A DNA stretch of 64,000 nt from Thermobifida cellulosilytica TB100 (GCF_001517975.1 NZ_KQ950180.1:841314-905313); one strand, 5' to 3'. Numbered from the stretch's first letter, positions 55,011 through 63,221 are shown. Translations and numbers: made by a program. The notes: generated by a model not told the origin, from the letters alone.

Positions 55011-55354
55011 CGACCGTACAGGTACTGGACTGGATCTCGGTGGTCCTCCTGCTGCTGGGAGCCCTGCTGTCCTTCGCGGCCGGGGTGGGCCTGGTGCGCT
55101 TCCCCGACCTGCTGTCGCGGATGCACACCGCAGCCAAGCCGCAGATCATGGGCCTGGTGCTGATCCTCGCCGGGCTGGGACTGCGGCTGTTCCCCGACAC
55201 GCACATGGGCATGCTGGTGCTGGTGCTGCTGTTCCAGATCCTCACCGTCCCCGTCGCCTCGCACATCGCCGGCCGCGTCTCCTACCGGACCGGCCGCATC
55301 CGCCGCGACCTGATCGCCGTGGACGAACTGGAAGAACAGATCGACCCCCGCTGA
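55007..55354 (+). CDS. mnhG: Mrp antiporter subunit G
   Basis: A 115-residue three-helix MnhG with GVGLVRFPDLLSRMHTAAKPQ, the family signature, and a polar C-terminal tail (RRDLIAVDELEEQ). GTG 55007 overlaps the mnhF stop. It ends the operon; a CRISPR array begins 103 bases later. Confidence 0.94.
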   Translation: MTTVQVLDWISVVLLLLGALLSFAAGVGLVRFPDLLSRMHTAAKPQIMGLVLILAGLGLRLFPDTHMGMLVLVLLFQILTVPVASHIAGRVSYRTGRIRRDLIAVDELEEQIDPR

Positions 55355-55456
55355 CCCCGGCCCCGGCGCCGTCGGCCCACCCGGCCCCGGCGCCGGGGCC
55401 GGGCTTCCGGGGACGGCCTGTCGCCCGGTAGCCCCTCGGGGAGTACGCACCGCGTG

Positions 55457-56205
55457 GTTGCCGCCCCTCGTAGGGGCGATGAGGACCTCCTCAGAGCGGC
55501 GGACAACCGCCCTCGTCACTACGTTGCTGCCCCTCGTAGGGGCGATGAGGACGCCCATCGGCATCGCCCCCGTCGCCGGGCACGTCCGGTTGCTGCCCCT
55601 CGTAGGGGCGATGAGGACGTCCCCAACTGGCGGTGGGGCATGCGCAGCACCAGGTTGCTGCCCCTCGTAGGGGCGATGAGGACATGGCCCTGTACAAACG
55701 GGCCGGCCTCGACATCGCGTTGCTGCCCCTCGTAGGGGCGATGAGGACCTGATGCGAGACGCCCGGGTCGCCACCTGGACACCCACGTTGCTGCCCCTCG
55801 TAGGGGCGATGAGGACCAACACAGGAGAGGTATCGCATGACCATTCTGCAGTTGCTGCCCCTCGTAGGGGCGATGAGGACGAGCAGATGTACGCCTACCC
55901 CGCCGTCACCAACGAGTTGCTGCCCCTCGTAGGGGCGATGAGGACCCCGCGGGGAGAACCCGGCGATGCGCGCCTGGTAGTTGCTGCCCCTCGTAGGGGC
56001 GATGAGGACCCTGACCGTCGTCGACTGCAACCGGGAGGGCACCTAGTTGCTGCCCCTCGTAGGGGCGATGAGGACCGGCCCAGAGGGGCCGGTGGTGTGG
56101 GTGTCGGCGACGTTGCTGCCCCTCGTAGGGGCGATGAGGACTTGGGGTTGTCGGCGTTGTAGACGCTGCTGCCGAGTTGCTGCCCCTCGTAGGGGCGATG
56201 AGGAC
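55457..56205 (-). CRISPR. CRISPR array 1: 12 repeats of 30 bases, 11 spacers (not type I-E)
   Basis: On the plus strand the repeat begins GTTGCTGCCCCTCGTAG and ends GGGCGATGAGGAC; the core GCCCCTCGTAGGGGC is palindromic. Spacers are 34-38 bases, all different. The leftmost repeat (55457) has one substitution (T to C at base 6), which marks the leader-distal end. The other flank (56206-56460) is AT-richer. I infer leftward transcription with repeats reading GTCCTCATCGCCCC...GCAGCAAC, a form seen with type III or other non-I-E systems. No cas gene lies in the window. Confidence 0.97.
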
Positions 56206-56463
56206 CCGAGAGTAAAGTCGCTGGCCACGCCCCACCCCGGGGGCCGGTTCCGGCGGCTTTTTCAGCGAACCTCCGGTAGTGCACCAGACCCCGGCGTGTC
56301 GCTGAAAACCAGGGGGCGTCCGACCTGTTCACAGGATGCCACCGAGGGCTAGTTGTCGATTCCCACCGTATGGCGGCGAAGCCTGCCACCGGGACGAAAC
56401 GTTTAAACGATCCCATGGTTGCACCCGTGGTTGAGGAAGTCGCCTACGTCCGCGAGGTGATCG
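56206..56463 (-). promoter_or_regulatory. Probable leader of CRISPR array 1
   Basis: A 258-base spacer between the arrays. It contains an inverted repeat TTTTCAGCGA (56259-56268) with TCGCTGAAAA (56299-56308) and an AT-rich GAAACGTTTAAACGAT stretch near 56397. No gene is supported. It is the natural leader of array 1 if that array is read leftward. Confidence 0.5.
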
Positions 56464-58438
56464 CGGACCATCCCCACGTGCGTGGGGAGCACTGCAAATG
56501 CTGGTCGGTGCCGCTGGCCGTGTACGGACCATCCCCACGTGCGTGGGGAGCACCCACATCCGCAACCAAGCCGTCGACCGCGGCACGGACCATCCCCACG
56601 TGCGTGGGGAGCACGTCGGCATCGCCGCGTCCAAAACGTGGTCGTCCGGACCATCCCCACGTGCGTGGGGAGCACGAGACCACGGTCGGCAGCGACCTCG
56701 AGTCCGGCGGACCATCCCCACGTGCGTGGGGAGCACGGGGGCTGCTCCCATTCCGGGTGGGAGCAGCCCGGACCATCCCCACGTGCGTGGGGAGCACACG
56801 GTCAAGTTGAACGACGCCGGCGGGCCGGACGGACCATCCCCACGTGCGTGGGGAGCACTCGCGAAGTACGTCGACGACACCTCGCGTGAGCGGACCATCC
56901 CCACGTGCGTGGGGAGCACTCGCGAAGTACGTCGACGACACCTCGCGTGAGCGGACCATCCCCACGTGCGTGGGGAGCACGGCTGTGCGCTCCTCATCGG
57001 TGAGGGCGGCGGCGGACCATCCCCACGTGCGTGGGGAGCACACCCTCGGCCTGGCCGAGGACGTCGCGTTCCTCGGACCATCCCCACGTGCGTGGGGAGC
57101 ACCCCGTCCTGCAACCTGCGAAAAGGGGATAAGCCGGACCATCCCCACGTGCGTGGGGAGCACCAGGGAGGGCGAGTTTCCGGCGGATCCAAAACCGGAC
57201 CATCCCCACGTGCGTGGGGAGCACTGACACCAGACCGGTTCCAGGCCGGGCGCGGCGGACCATCCCCACGTGCGTGGGGAGCACCGCAACCATTCGGAAT
57301 TCATGACCCCAACCGCCGGACCATCCCCACGTGCGTGGGGAGCACTCGGTGACGGGGGCTCCGCTCTGTCCGACCCGCGGACCATCCCCACGTGCGTGGG
57401 GAGCACACGGGCTCCGGGGCGGGGGCGGGCTGCGGACCATCCCCACGTGCGTGGGGAGCACGTGGCCGCCACCGGTGCGGCGGCCACCCACCTCGGACCA
57501 TCCCCACGTGCGTGGGGAGCACCACCGGCCGAACCGATTCGAGGTCGCCGCTGCCGGACCATCCCCACGTGCGTGGGGAGCACGGCGGCGATCTCGGCGA
57601 GCGGGAATGTACTCACGGACCATCCCCACGTGCGTGGGGAGCACCGTGAGCGGCCTCCTCATCGCGCCAGCCAACTCGGACCATCCCCACGTGCGTGGGG
57701 AGCACCTCGGCGCCGAGTTCGTCGACGCGGGCCTGGGCGGACCATCCCCACGTGCGTGGGGAGCACATCGGCGCACCCGCCGCACCGCCCAGCGAGTCCG
57801 GACCATCCCCACGTGCGTGGGGAGCACACCGCGACCGTGAAGTTGGCGGTGGACGGCGACGGACCATCCCCACGTGCGTGGGGAGCACGCTACGGTGGTC
57901 AGCCCCGCCGGGCTCCAGGTCGGACCATCCCCACGTGCGTGGGGAGCACCGGACGTCCGAATCGCCCCCCTGACTGCGTCCCGGACCATCCCCACGTGCG
58001 TGGGGAGCACGACGCGGTACTGGGCGCGCACCTGCTGCCGGTACGGACCATCCCCACGTGCGTGGGGAGCACGCCCCCGCCATGAGCACGCGCAGCGCGA
58101 CCGATGGACCATCCCCACGTGCGTGGGGAGCACGCGTCATGCTCAGCTCACTCCGTCTTCGATCCCGGACCATCCCCACGTGCGTGGGGAGCACAGCGGC
58201 CCCCGTCCAGTGGTGGACGGGGGCCGCGGACCATCCCCACGTGCGTGGGGAGCACTTCCGCGTCGACTCCATCACCGACTGGACGGACGGACCATCCCCA
58301 CGTGCGTGGGGAGCACCCACGCGGAATGTGGTGGACGTTGCGAACCCACGGACCATCCCCACGTGCGTGGGGAGCACCCGGACTGGTCGACGCGGTTGAA
58401 GTGATCGCTCGGACCATCCCCACGTGCGTGGGGAGCAC
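56464..58438 (-). CRISPR. CRISPR array 2: 33 repeats of 29 bases, 32 spacers, type I-E repeat family
   Basis: In the inferred transcription direction (leftward) the repeat starts GTGCTCCCCACGCACG and ends TGGGGATGGTCCG, matching the actinobacterial type I-E family. Period is 61 bases; spacers are 32 bases with a few exceptions (26 bases at 57407-57432). Only the repeat at 58105 departs, with A for the last G. One spacer is duplicated (56859-56890 and 56920-56951). Three spacers are strong hairpins. The leader-end motif CAGGTC sits 7 bases before the first repeat at 58438, as in two solo-repeat relics nearby. No Cascade or cas1/2 gene is in the window. Confidence 0.98.
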
Positions 58439-58652
58439 AGAAACTGACCTGCGGCTTCTCGGCGCGTTATCTTGACGTGACCACCCTTGCGGGCAGGGTT
58501 CGCCCGTGCAGCCACCTTAGACCAATTGTGCGGAAGAGCACTGTTATTCGGGTTGCTCGGTTGAGTCCTGGATGCGCTGACAGGCCCCGGCCGGGGTGGC
58601 TGATGTGGGCGAGGAAGCCTCCAGTCTGTTTCGGCCGCGCCTCGCGGCCGAA
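58439..58652 (-). promoter_or_regulatory. Leader of CRISPR array 2
   Basis: Read leftward, this 214-base stretch ends GCAGGTCAGTTTCT directly before the first repeat. It includes an AT-richer segment (58505-58560) and no gene. Its sequence is not homologous to the two relic leaders except for the CAGGTC motif at the same distance. A hairpin GGCCGCGcctCGCGGCC (58633-58649) marks its border with the relic leader. Confidence 0.55.
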
Positions 58653-58999
58653 GCAGAGGGAACAGTGAAGTGCCCCCACCAGCCTGGGCCGGGCCGCGAG
58701 GTTGCGGCACCGTTTCACCGTCTTCCATGGCCCTGGGGGCATAACAAGCATCTGTTCTGTCCCTGGGGCCATGATCGTCAAGGCCGTGCCGGTGGTCGTC
58801 CGTGGCGTCCGGCGACAGGAGGGCTTCCAGCCGGTTCCGCGGTCCAGCGGGCAGGACACGAGCAGCCTGTGGGACTGCGGGGGCGTTACCGACGGCTGGG
58901 GTGCTTGCCCAGGTTTTCCCGAGTGAAGGAAAACCGCCCGGGCCGCTGGTAAAGTCCCAGGTCGCCAAGGGTGCTCCCCGCGCACGCGGGGGTGGTTTC
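58653..58999 (+). repeat. Solo CRISPR repeat with leader, relic copy 1 (plus orientation)
   Basis: 58971-58999 is a type I-E-like repeat starting GTGCTCCCCGCGCACGCG and ending GTGGTTTC. The 318 bases before it form a leader-like sequence that recurs, inverted, at 62612-62956. Shared blocks include AAGTCCCAGGTCGCC next to the repeat, GTCCCACAG, CCTCCTGCGCCGG-type segments and CATGGAAGACGG. No second repeat or spacer follows. Confidence 0.75.
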
Positions 59000-59033
59000 C
59001 GTGGTCTGTTCTCGCCCGTGCGGTTGTCTGTGT

Positions 59034-59327
59034 TCAGGTGTGGGTGACGTGGGTGGGGTGGGCGATGGTGTTGCTGGAGAGTTTGAGCATGGGCGGCAGG
59101 CCAGGGGAGTCGGTGTAGCCGGTCACGGTGTGCAGGTTGCCCCCGAACCGCACCCGGGCACCGACCGGGTAGACCTTGCGCAGGGCGTCTTCTTCGCGGG
59201 TGCGGGTGATGGCGGCCAGGGTCTGGGCCAGGGCGTGGATCTGGGCGGGGGACAGTTCGGTCTTTCCGCGCCAGACCCGGTTTTCGCTGATGCGGTAGAT
59301 GCGCGCCTGTTCGGACCGGCCGCTCAC
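59034..59327 (-). CDS. Small protein of unknown function
   Basis: A 97-residue cytoplasmic protein. The N-terminal half is basic and helical (SPAQIHALAQTLAAITRTREEDALRKV), the C-terminal half beta-rich (VGARVRFGGNLHTVTGYTDS), perhaps an SH3-like barrel. GTG 59327 overlaps the stop of the upstream gene (GTGA) and follows GGAGG. No family is recognised. Confidence 0.65.
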   Translation of the reverse strand: MSGRSEQARIYRISENRVWRGKTELSPAQIHALAQTLAAITRTREEDALRKVYPVGARVRFGGNLHTVTGYTDSPGLPPMLKLSSNTIAHPTHVTHT

Positions 59328-59563
59328 GGGGCCTCCTCCCCGGCATCGCCCTTCGGGTTGTCGTTGTGGCCGAGTAGTCCGGGGGCGGCGTAGATCCAGC
59401 GGTCTGCGGTCTGCTGCTGGTAGAGGCCGGAGGCTCCGCAGTGGGTGAGGAGCAGGAAGCGCTCATCGCCGTGGTGCTGGGCGAGGGTGTCCAGGTGGGT
59501 GCGGGTGACGGTGAGCCCGTCCAGAGGGCCGGCATACAGGGTCACGAAGTCGTCATCAGGCAT
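59324..59563 (-). CDS. Small protein of unknown function
   Basis: A 79-residue acidic protein (FVTLYAGPLDGLTVTRTHLD...RWIYAAPGLLGHNDNP). ATG 59563 is chosen; the longer open frame upstream is Arg/Pro-rich and unlikely. It is coupled to the next gene by a 4-base overlap. The pair occurs with ATPase-fold regulators here; function unknown. Confidence 0.6.
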   Translation of the reverse strand: MPDDDFVTLYAGPLDGLTVTRTHLDTLAQHHGDERFLLLTHCGASGLYQQQTADRWIYAAPGLLGHNDNPKGDAGEEAP

Positions 59564-59730
59564 GGAACACAGAACCTTTTCGACGTCGAATCGGGGTGGC
59601 CGGGGCCGGGGAAGGAGACGGCCCCGGCCACGCTTGCGGGGCTGACTGCTGCGGGCGTGGGCCGACCGCAGCGGGGCTGGGTCGTGCGGGATGCGGTCCG
59701 GGCGTGTGCGGCCTGCCCGGGCGGGTTCGG

Positions 59731-60150
59731 TCAGGTTCTTGGGGTGGGCCAGCGGAGGAGGAAGTAGACGCCGTGGGCGTGGGGCAGGCTGCCCCAGCGG
59801 GTGGTGAGCTGGTCGACCAGGGCCAGGCCGCGCCCGCCCTCGGCCAGCCCGCCAAGGTCGGCCTGGAACACGTGCGGGGTGTCGTGCCGGTGCAGGAGGG
59901 CTCCGCTGTGCACCTTGCCCCGCACCCGGCACGGGGTGGTCTCCACGCGCACGCTGAAGGTGCCCCCGGAAGCCCTGGTGCGGGTGTGGCGTAGGGCGTT
60001 GGTGGCCAGCTCAGAGACGACCAGCTCCACCGCCTCGGTGATCTCGTTGGGCACCCCCACCGGGCAGGCGCGCAGGCAGGCTGTCACGAAATGCCGCGCC
60101 GCTCCCACACTGTGCGGGTGGCCGGGCAGGGTGGTGAACACAGTGCTCAT
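59731..60150 (-). CDS. Anti-sigma-factor-type ATP-binding protein (HATPase_c_2)
   Basis: A 139-residue GHKL-fold protein. The N box is ELVVSELATNALRHT, and the ATP-lid G box is GGRGLALVDQLTTRWG. Such single-domain serine-kinase-type proteins are abundant in filamentous actinomycetes and act as anti-sigma or uncharacterised regulators. It is coupled by a 4-base overlap to the gene upstream (60147-60407). Confidence 0.87.
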   Translation of the reverse strand: MSTVFTTLPGHPHSVGAARHFVTACLRACPVGVPNEITEAVELVVSELATNALRHTRTRASGGTFSVRVETTPCRVRGKVHSGALLHRHDTPHVFQADLGGLAEGGRGLALVDQLTTRWGSLPHAHGVYFLLRWPTPRT

Positions 60151-60407
60151 CCCGCCTCCCCGGCCCGGTCTGGCGGCGTGGGCTGCCAGGGGCGGGTGCG
60201 CCGGTACAGGGCCACCGCCGACAGGGCCGCGCCCAGCAGGCTGTCCAGGTTGGCCAGGGCGGTGACCGTCGTGGACACGTCGCCTACGGGCAGGATGAGC
60301 CGGTCTGCTCCCAGCACCACCGCCAGGCCGCGGGGATGCTCCTCCACGTAGGCGCGCCCGTCGGCCAGCAGAGCAATCTGGTCAGCAGTGAGGGTGTAGT
60401 CGGCCAT
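60147..60407 (-). CDS. Small protein of unknown function
   Basis: An 86-residue protein (TLTADQIALLADGRAYVEEHPRG...DRLILPVGDV) with a C-terminal hydrophobic stretch (LDSLLGAALSAVALY) and basic tail. ATG 60407 overlaps the TGA of the upstream gene (ATGA). No family recognised; the overlaps suggest one operon from 60940 to 59731. Confidence 0.6.
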   Translation of the reverse strand: MADYTLTADQIALLADGRAYVEEHPRGLAVVLGADRLILPVGDVSTTVTALANLDSLLGAALSAVALYRRTRPWQPTPPDRAGEAG

Positions 60408-60940
60408 CACCACCCGCTCCCGTTCCACCGCTCCTGCGCGCTGTCGGTGCGCTGTCCCGCCGAACGGCCGCCCTCCAGAAGGTCTCCTCGCGGGTGCGGC
60501 TGCGGCGCTGCGGGGCGGGCTGCGGTGTCGTGGCCGGCGTGACGGCTGCTGTTTCGGCTGTTCCCGTAACCGTGGCCGTGGGGGAGGAAGTGCTGGCCGT
60601 AGTAGCCGCGCACGGGATGGGGGTGTTCGTAGGTGGCCAGGATGTGGTCGAGCAGGTCCACGTCGTCGGCGGCCACCGTGCTTCCGGTGACCCGGTTGCG
60701 CGCGGTGTAGGGGCAGGGCGACCCGTGGGTGTGGGTGACCTCCCACAGGGCCGAGTGGCGGCGGGCGCAGGCGGCGAACTCGGTGTAGTTCGGGATGCGC
60801 GGCGGGATGGCCCGCGCCTGCCGAGGCGGCGGTGCGGCGTGTCGCGGCCGGTGCACCACCGGCCGGCGGGATGGGCGAGGCGAGGTCGGGGGCCGGAAGG
60901 CCGCCAGCAGCAGCACGGTGAACAGAGTGAGCAGGTGCAC
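60407..60940 (-). CDS. Exported or membrane-tethered protein of unknown function
   Basis: A 177-residue protein. GTG 60940 follows AAAGGA and begins a short hydrophobic N-terminus (HLLTLFTVLLLAAF). The remainder is basic and His-rich, with FAACARRHSALWEVTHTHGSPCPYTARN and a Gly/His/Tyr stretch (YYGQHFLPHGHGYGN). Two Cys may bind metal with the His residues. No family recognised. Confidence 0.55.
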   Translation of the reverse strand: MHLLTLFTVLLLAAFRPPTSPRPSRRPVVHRPRHAAPPPRQARAIPPRIPNYTEFAACARRHSALWEVTHTHGSPCPYTARNRVTGSTVAADDVDLLDHILATYEHPHPVRGYYGQHFLPHGHGYGNSRNSSRHAGHDTAARPAAPQPHPRGDLLEGGRSAGQRTDSAQERWNGSGW

Positions 60941-60957
60941 GAGGCGATCCTTTGGTC

Positions 60958-61314
60958 TCAGTGGTGCGGTCGAGCGGGCCGTAGGGGAGCGGAGGTCGGG
61001 GCGAGTACGGCCCAGGTGGTGCAGTCGCCGGTCGCATGTCGGACGGAGCCGAGCGGGTCGGGTGTGTCGGTCTCGGCCCGGCGCTGTCTGGGCTTGGTGC
61101 CGCCTTGGTCGGTGACCGTTACGCACACCGGGTCCGACCCGGTGTGCGTAACGGTGATCAGACCGGTGGCGGAGCGGTACGCGGACACGGTCAGCTCGGA
61201 CGCCACCAGCATTACGTCCTCGCTGTCCGGGTGACCGGCGAGGACGTCACGGACAACCGCACGCACCGCACGCGAAGCGGTCGCGGTGGCCGTCACCATG
61301 AGTGTCCGGTCCAT
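60958..61314 (-). CDS. Divergent GHKL/anti-sigma-type ATPase-fold protein
   Basis: A 118-residue protein with the N-terminal part of the HATPase_c_2 fold (ASRAVRAVVRDVLAGHPDSEDVMLVASELTVSAYRS). In the N box the usual Asn is replaced by Ser/Tyr, so ATP binding is doubtful. VTVTDQGG resembles the D-x-G box. The centre is encoded by a 41-base perfect palindrome (61115-61155). It diverges from the GntR regulator, with a strong operator between them. Confidence 0.7.
   Translation of the reverse strand: MDRTLMVTATATASRAVRAVVRDVLAGHPDSEDVMLVASELTVSAYRSATGLITVTHTGSDPVCVTVTDQGGTKPRQRRAETDTPDPLGSVRHATGDCTTWAVLAPTSAPLRPARPHH
61115..61155. repeat. 41-base perfect palindrome inside a coding region
   Basis: The 20-base arm ACCGTTACGCACACCGGGTC (61115-61134), one centre base, then its exact complement (61136-61155). 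It lies in the ATPase-fold gene and encodes THTGSDPVCV. Confidence 0.9.
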
Positions 61315-61329
61315 GTCCTCCCAACCAGA

Positions 61330-61368
61330 AAGCTGAACGTACAGGTCTAGAATCTGTACGTTCAGCTT
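61330..61368. promoter_or_regulatory. Operator dyad between divergent ATPase-like and GntR genes
   Basis: A perfect 15-base inverted repeat, AAGCTGAACGTACAG (61330-61344) and its complement (61354-61368), separated by GTCTAGAAT. Position and form fit an autoregulatory GntR/HutC-type site; it lies 16 bases upstream of the leftward gene and 73 bases upstream of the regulator. Confidence 0.75.
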
Positions 61369-61440
61369 GTTTCGGCACGTGCAAGTTGTCAAGCTGTTTC
61401 GAAGAAGCCGCCGGAAAAAGCCCACTACCGCCGGAGTCCC

Positions 61441-62196
61441 CTGAGCCGCCCGACCTATCAGCGAATCGCTGATGAGCTGCAAAAACGCATTGTTACGGGC
61501 GTCTACCGGCCCGGTGACCGCCTTCCGTCGCGCCAGCGCCTGAGCGAGGAGTTCGGGGTGGGGCCGCGCGTGGCCGCGGACGCGATCGCGCACCTGGTCG
61601 CCCACGGCTACGTCGTCACCCGGACCGGTTCAGGGGCCTACGTCCGTTCCCGGCCTCCGGTACGCCGCCTGACCCGCTCCTGGTACCGCGAAAGCCGCGG
61701 CGGCTCCCCGTTCCGCGCGGACATGGCCGCGCAGGCGATTCGCGGCGGCTGGAGCTCGGAGTCGGAGATCTCCACCGCCTCGGCCGAAACCGCCGAACGG
61801 CTCGCGATAGCCCCCGGCGACGAGGTGATGCGCACCCGCTACGTGTTCACCGGCAACGACGAACCGGTCATGCTCTCCACAAGTTGGGAGCCCTTGGAGC
61901 TGACGCGCGGCACCGCAATCGTTCTGCCCGAGGACGGACCGCACGCCGGGCGCGGCGTGGTGGAGCGGATGGCGGTGATCGGCCAGCGCATCGTCCATGC
62001 CACCGAGATCGTGACCGCCCGGACCGCCACGGCTGAGGAGGCCGACCGGTTGGGACTGGGCCGGAGCGCGGTGGTGATGCTCATCCGCCGTACCTACTTC
62101 ACTGCGGAACGCCCCGTGGAGACCGCCGACATCGTGGTCCCGCCCGACCGCTACGAACTGGCCTACACCATCCCGGTCAACCCAGACCCCGAGTAA
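61441..62196 (+). CDS. GntR-family regulator, HutC/UTRA subfamily
   Basis: A protein of about 251 residues. The GntR winged helix (TYQRIADELQKRIVTGVYRPGDRLPSRQRLSEEFGVG) begins right after position 61441, and a UTRA ligand domain follows (DEVMRTRYVFTGNDEPVMLSTSW...RRTYFTAERPVETADIVVP). No ATG, GTG or TTG lies in frame upstream of the winged helix. CTG 61441 with GGAG five bases before it is the best start; the next usual start would delete the DNA-binding helices. It is divergent from the ATPase-like gene across a strong dyad. The ligand is unknown. Confidence 0.85.
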   Translation: MSRPTYQRIADELQKRIVTGVYRPGDRLPSRQRLSEEFGVGPRVAADAIAHLVAHGYVVTRTGSGAYVRSRPPVRRLTRSWYRESRGGSPFRADMAAQAIRGGWSSESEISTASAETAERLAIAPGDEVMRTRYVFTGNDEPVMLSTSWEPLELTRGTAIVLPEDGPHAGRGVVERMAVIGQRIVHATEIVTARTATAEEADRLGLGRSAVVMLIRRTYFTAERPVETADIVVPPDRYELAYTIPVNPDPE

Positions 62197-62247
62197 CCCA
62201 CCGACCGCCCACCCCGTCCCTGGCGTCATGTCCAAGCCGCCCTCTCA

Positions 62248-62508
62248 GTGGACCTCCCGCCGTCTGATCGAGGACCTGACCAACTCCTAGAAGGCGAAGA
62301 GGCAGAGGCAGCCAGCGTTTCCCCACTCCGTTTCCACAAGTCCTCCTTGAGCAGCTCCCACGGCCAAAACTGCGTCGAGGTCGCCACCATCCCCGAAGAA
62401 CCCGCCGCTGCAATGCGCGACTCCCAGAACCCCCACCTCGGCCACCTCGTCATCCCCGGCCGAGAGTGGGCCGCGTTCCTGGACGCGGTACGCACCAACG
62501 CCCTGTAG
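62248..62508 (+). CDS. DUF397 domain protein
   Basis: An 86-residue protein. Residues 27-83 form a DUF397 domain (FHKSSLSSSHGQNCVEVATI, MRDSQNPHLGHLVIPGREWAAFLDAV). DUF397 proteins usually pair with an XRE regulator in actinomycetes; none is adjacent. GTG 62248 is the first start but lacks a clear Shine-Dalgarno. A 20-residue open frame (MSKPPSQWTSRRLIEDLTNS, 62228-62290) overlaps it and might be translated instead. Confidence 0.8.
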   Translation: MDLPPSDRGPDQLLEGEEAEAASVSPLRFHKSSLSSSHGQNCVEVATIPEEPAAAMRDSQNPHLGHLVIPGREWAAFLDAVRTNAL

Positions 62509-62583
62509 GCCACAGGACCACAAGCGAGGCCCCGACAGAATCCTGCCGGGGCCTCGTGTGCATCCGCCGTCACCATCACTTCT

Positions 62584-62956
62584 CGGACCATCCCGCACGA
62601 GTGGGGAGCACCCCCGGCGACCTGGGACTTCAGCAATGCCCCGGGCGGTTTCCCCGCACTCCCGAAACCCTGTGGAAGCACTTCCAGCCGTCGGGAAACG
62701 CCCTCGCAGTCCCACAGCTCGGCCTGGCCGCTCGTGTCCTGCCCGCTGCCCGAGATACCTGCTGGACCGCGGAACCGACCGGAAGCCCTCCTGCCGCCGG
62801 ACGCCACGGACGCCCCCCCGGCACGACCTTGACGATCATGGTCCCAGGGACAGAACAGACGCTTGCTCTGCCCCCAGGGCCATGGAAGACGGCGACGCGG
62901 TGCCGCAACCGCACGGCCCGGCCAGGGCTGATGGAGGCACGTCACTGTTCCCTCTG
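62584..62956 (-). repeat. Solo CRISPR repeat with leader, relic copy 2 (minus orientation)
   Basis: 62584-62611 is a type I-E-like repeat one base short (plus strand CGGACCATCCCGCACGAG...GGGGAGCAC). The following 345 bases, read on the minus strand, match the relic leader at 58653-58970 in inverted orientation, with AAGTCCCAGGTCGCC next to the repeat. Open frames across it are not genes. Confidence 0.75.
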
Positions 62957-63221
62957 CTCCTGCCGGAAGGCCCGGCAGCCCTGGGCGTCGCTCCGACACC
63001 TGAGGGATTGTCGGCTTCCCGTAGCGCTTCACCACCCGGAAACCCGCTTCTTTTTCGCGGCGCTTCGCTGCCCACTTTTCGCCCACTCTTCGCCCCCTCT
63101 TTGCCCCCTCTTCCTCGGTGTTCCGCCCTGGGGGCCGGTGGCCGGGGCGGCCTTCCGGGCGAAGCGGACGAGGGGCTCCCCCGCGCCGGACTGTCCACAG
63201 GCTGGGGAAAACTCCCCCGCC
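62957..63221. other. Intergenic region before the sensor kinase
   Basis: No gene is supported. It contains a pyrimidine-rich direct-repeat stretch (63060-63120, TTCGCCCCCTCTTTGCCCCC-like) and likely the 3' untranslated region of the kinase transcript. Confidence 0.4.

Noticed and set aside
55491..56416. Open frames rich in APTRGSN / LPLVGAMRT units
   Set aside because: Translations of CRISPR array 1.
56329..58475. Many overlapping open frames with repeated [14 protein letters not shown] or TIPTCVGST peptides
   Set aside because: They are translations of the CRISPR repeats and spacers, not genes.
59034..62508. Cas genes hidden among the small genes between the relic CRISPR repeats
   Set aside because: None shows Cas motifs; the products are ATPase-fold regulators, a GntR regulator, DUF397 and unrecognised small proteins.
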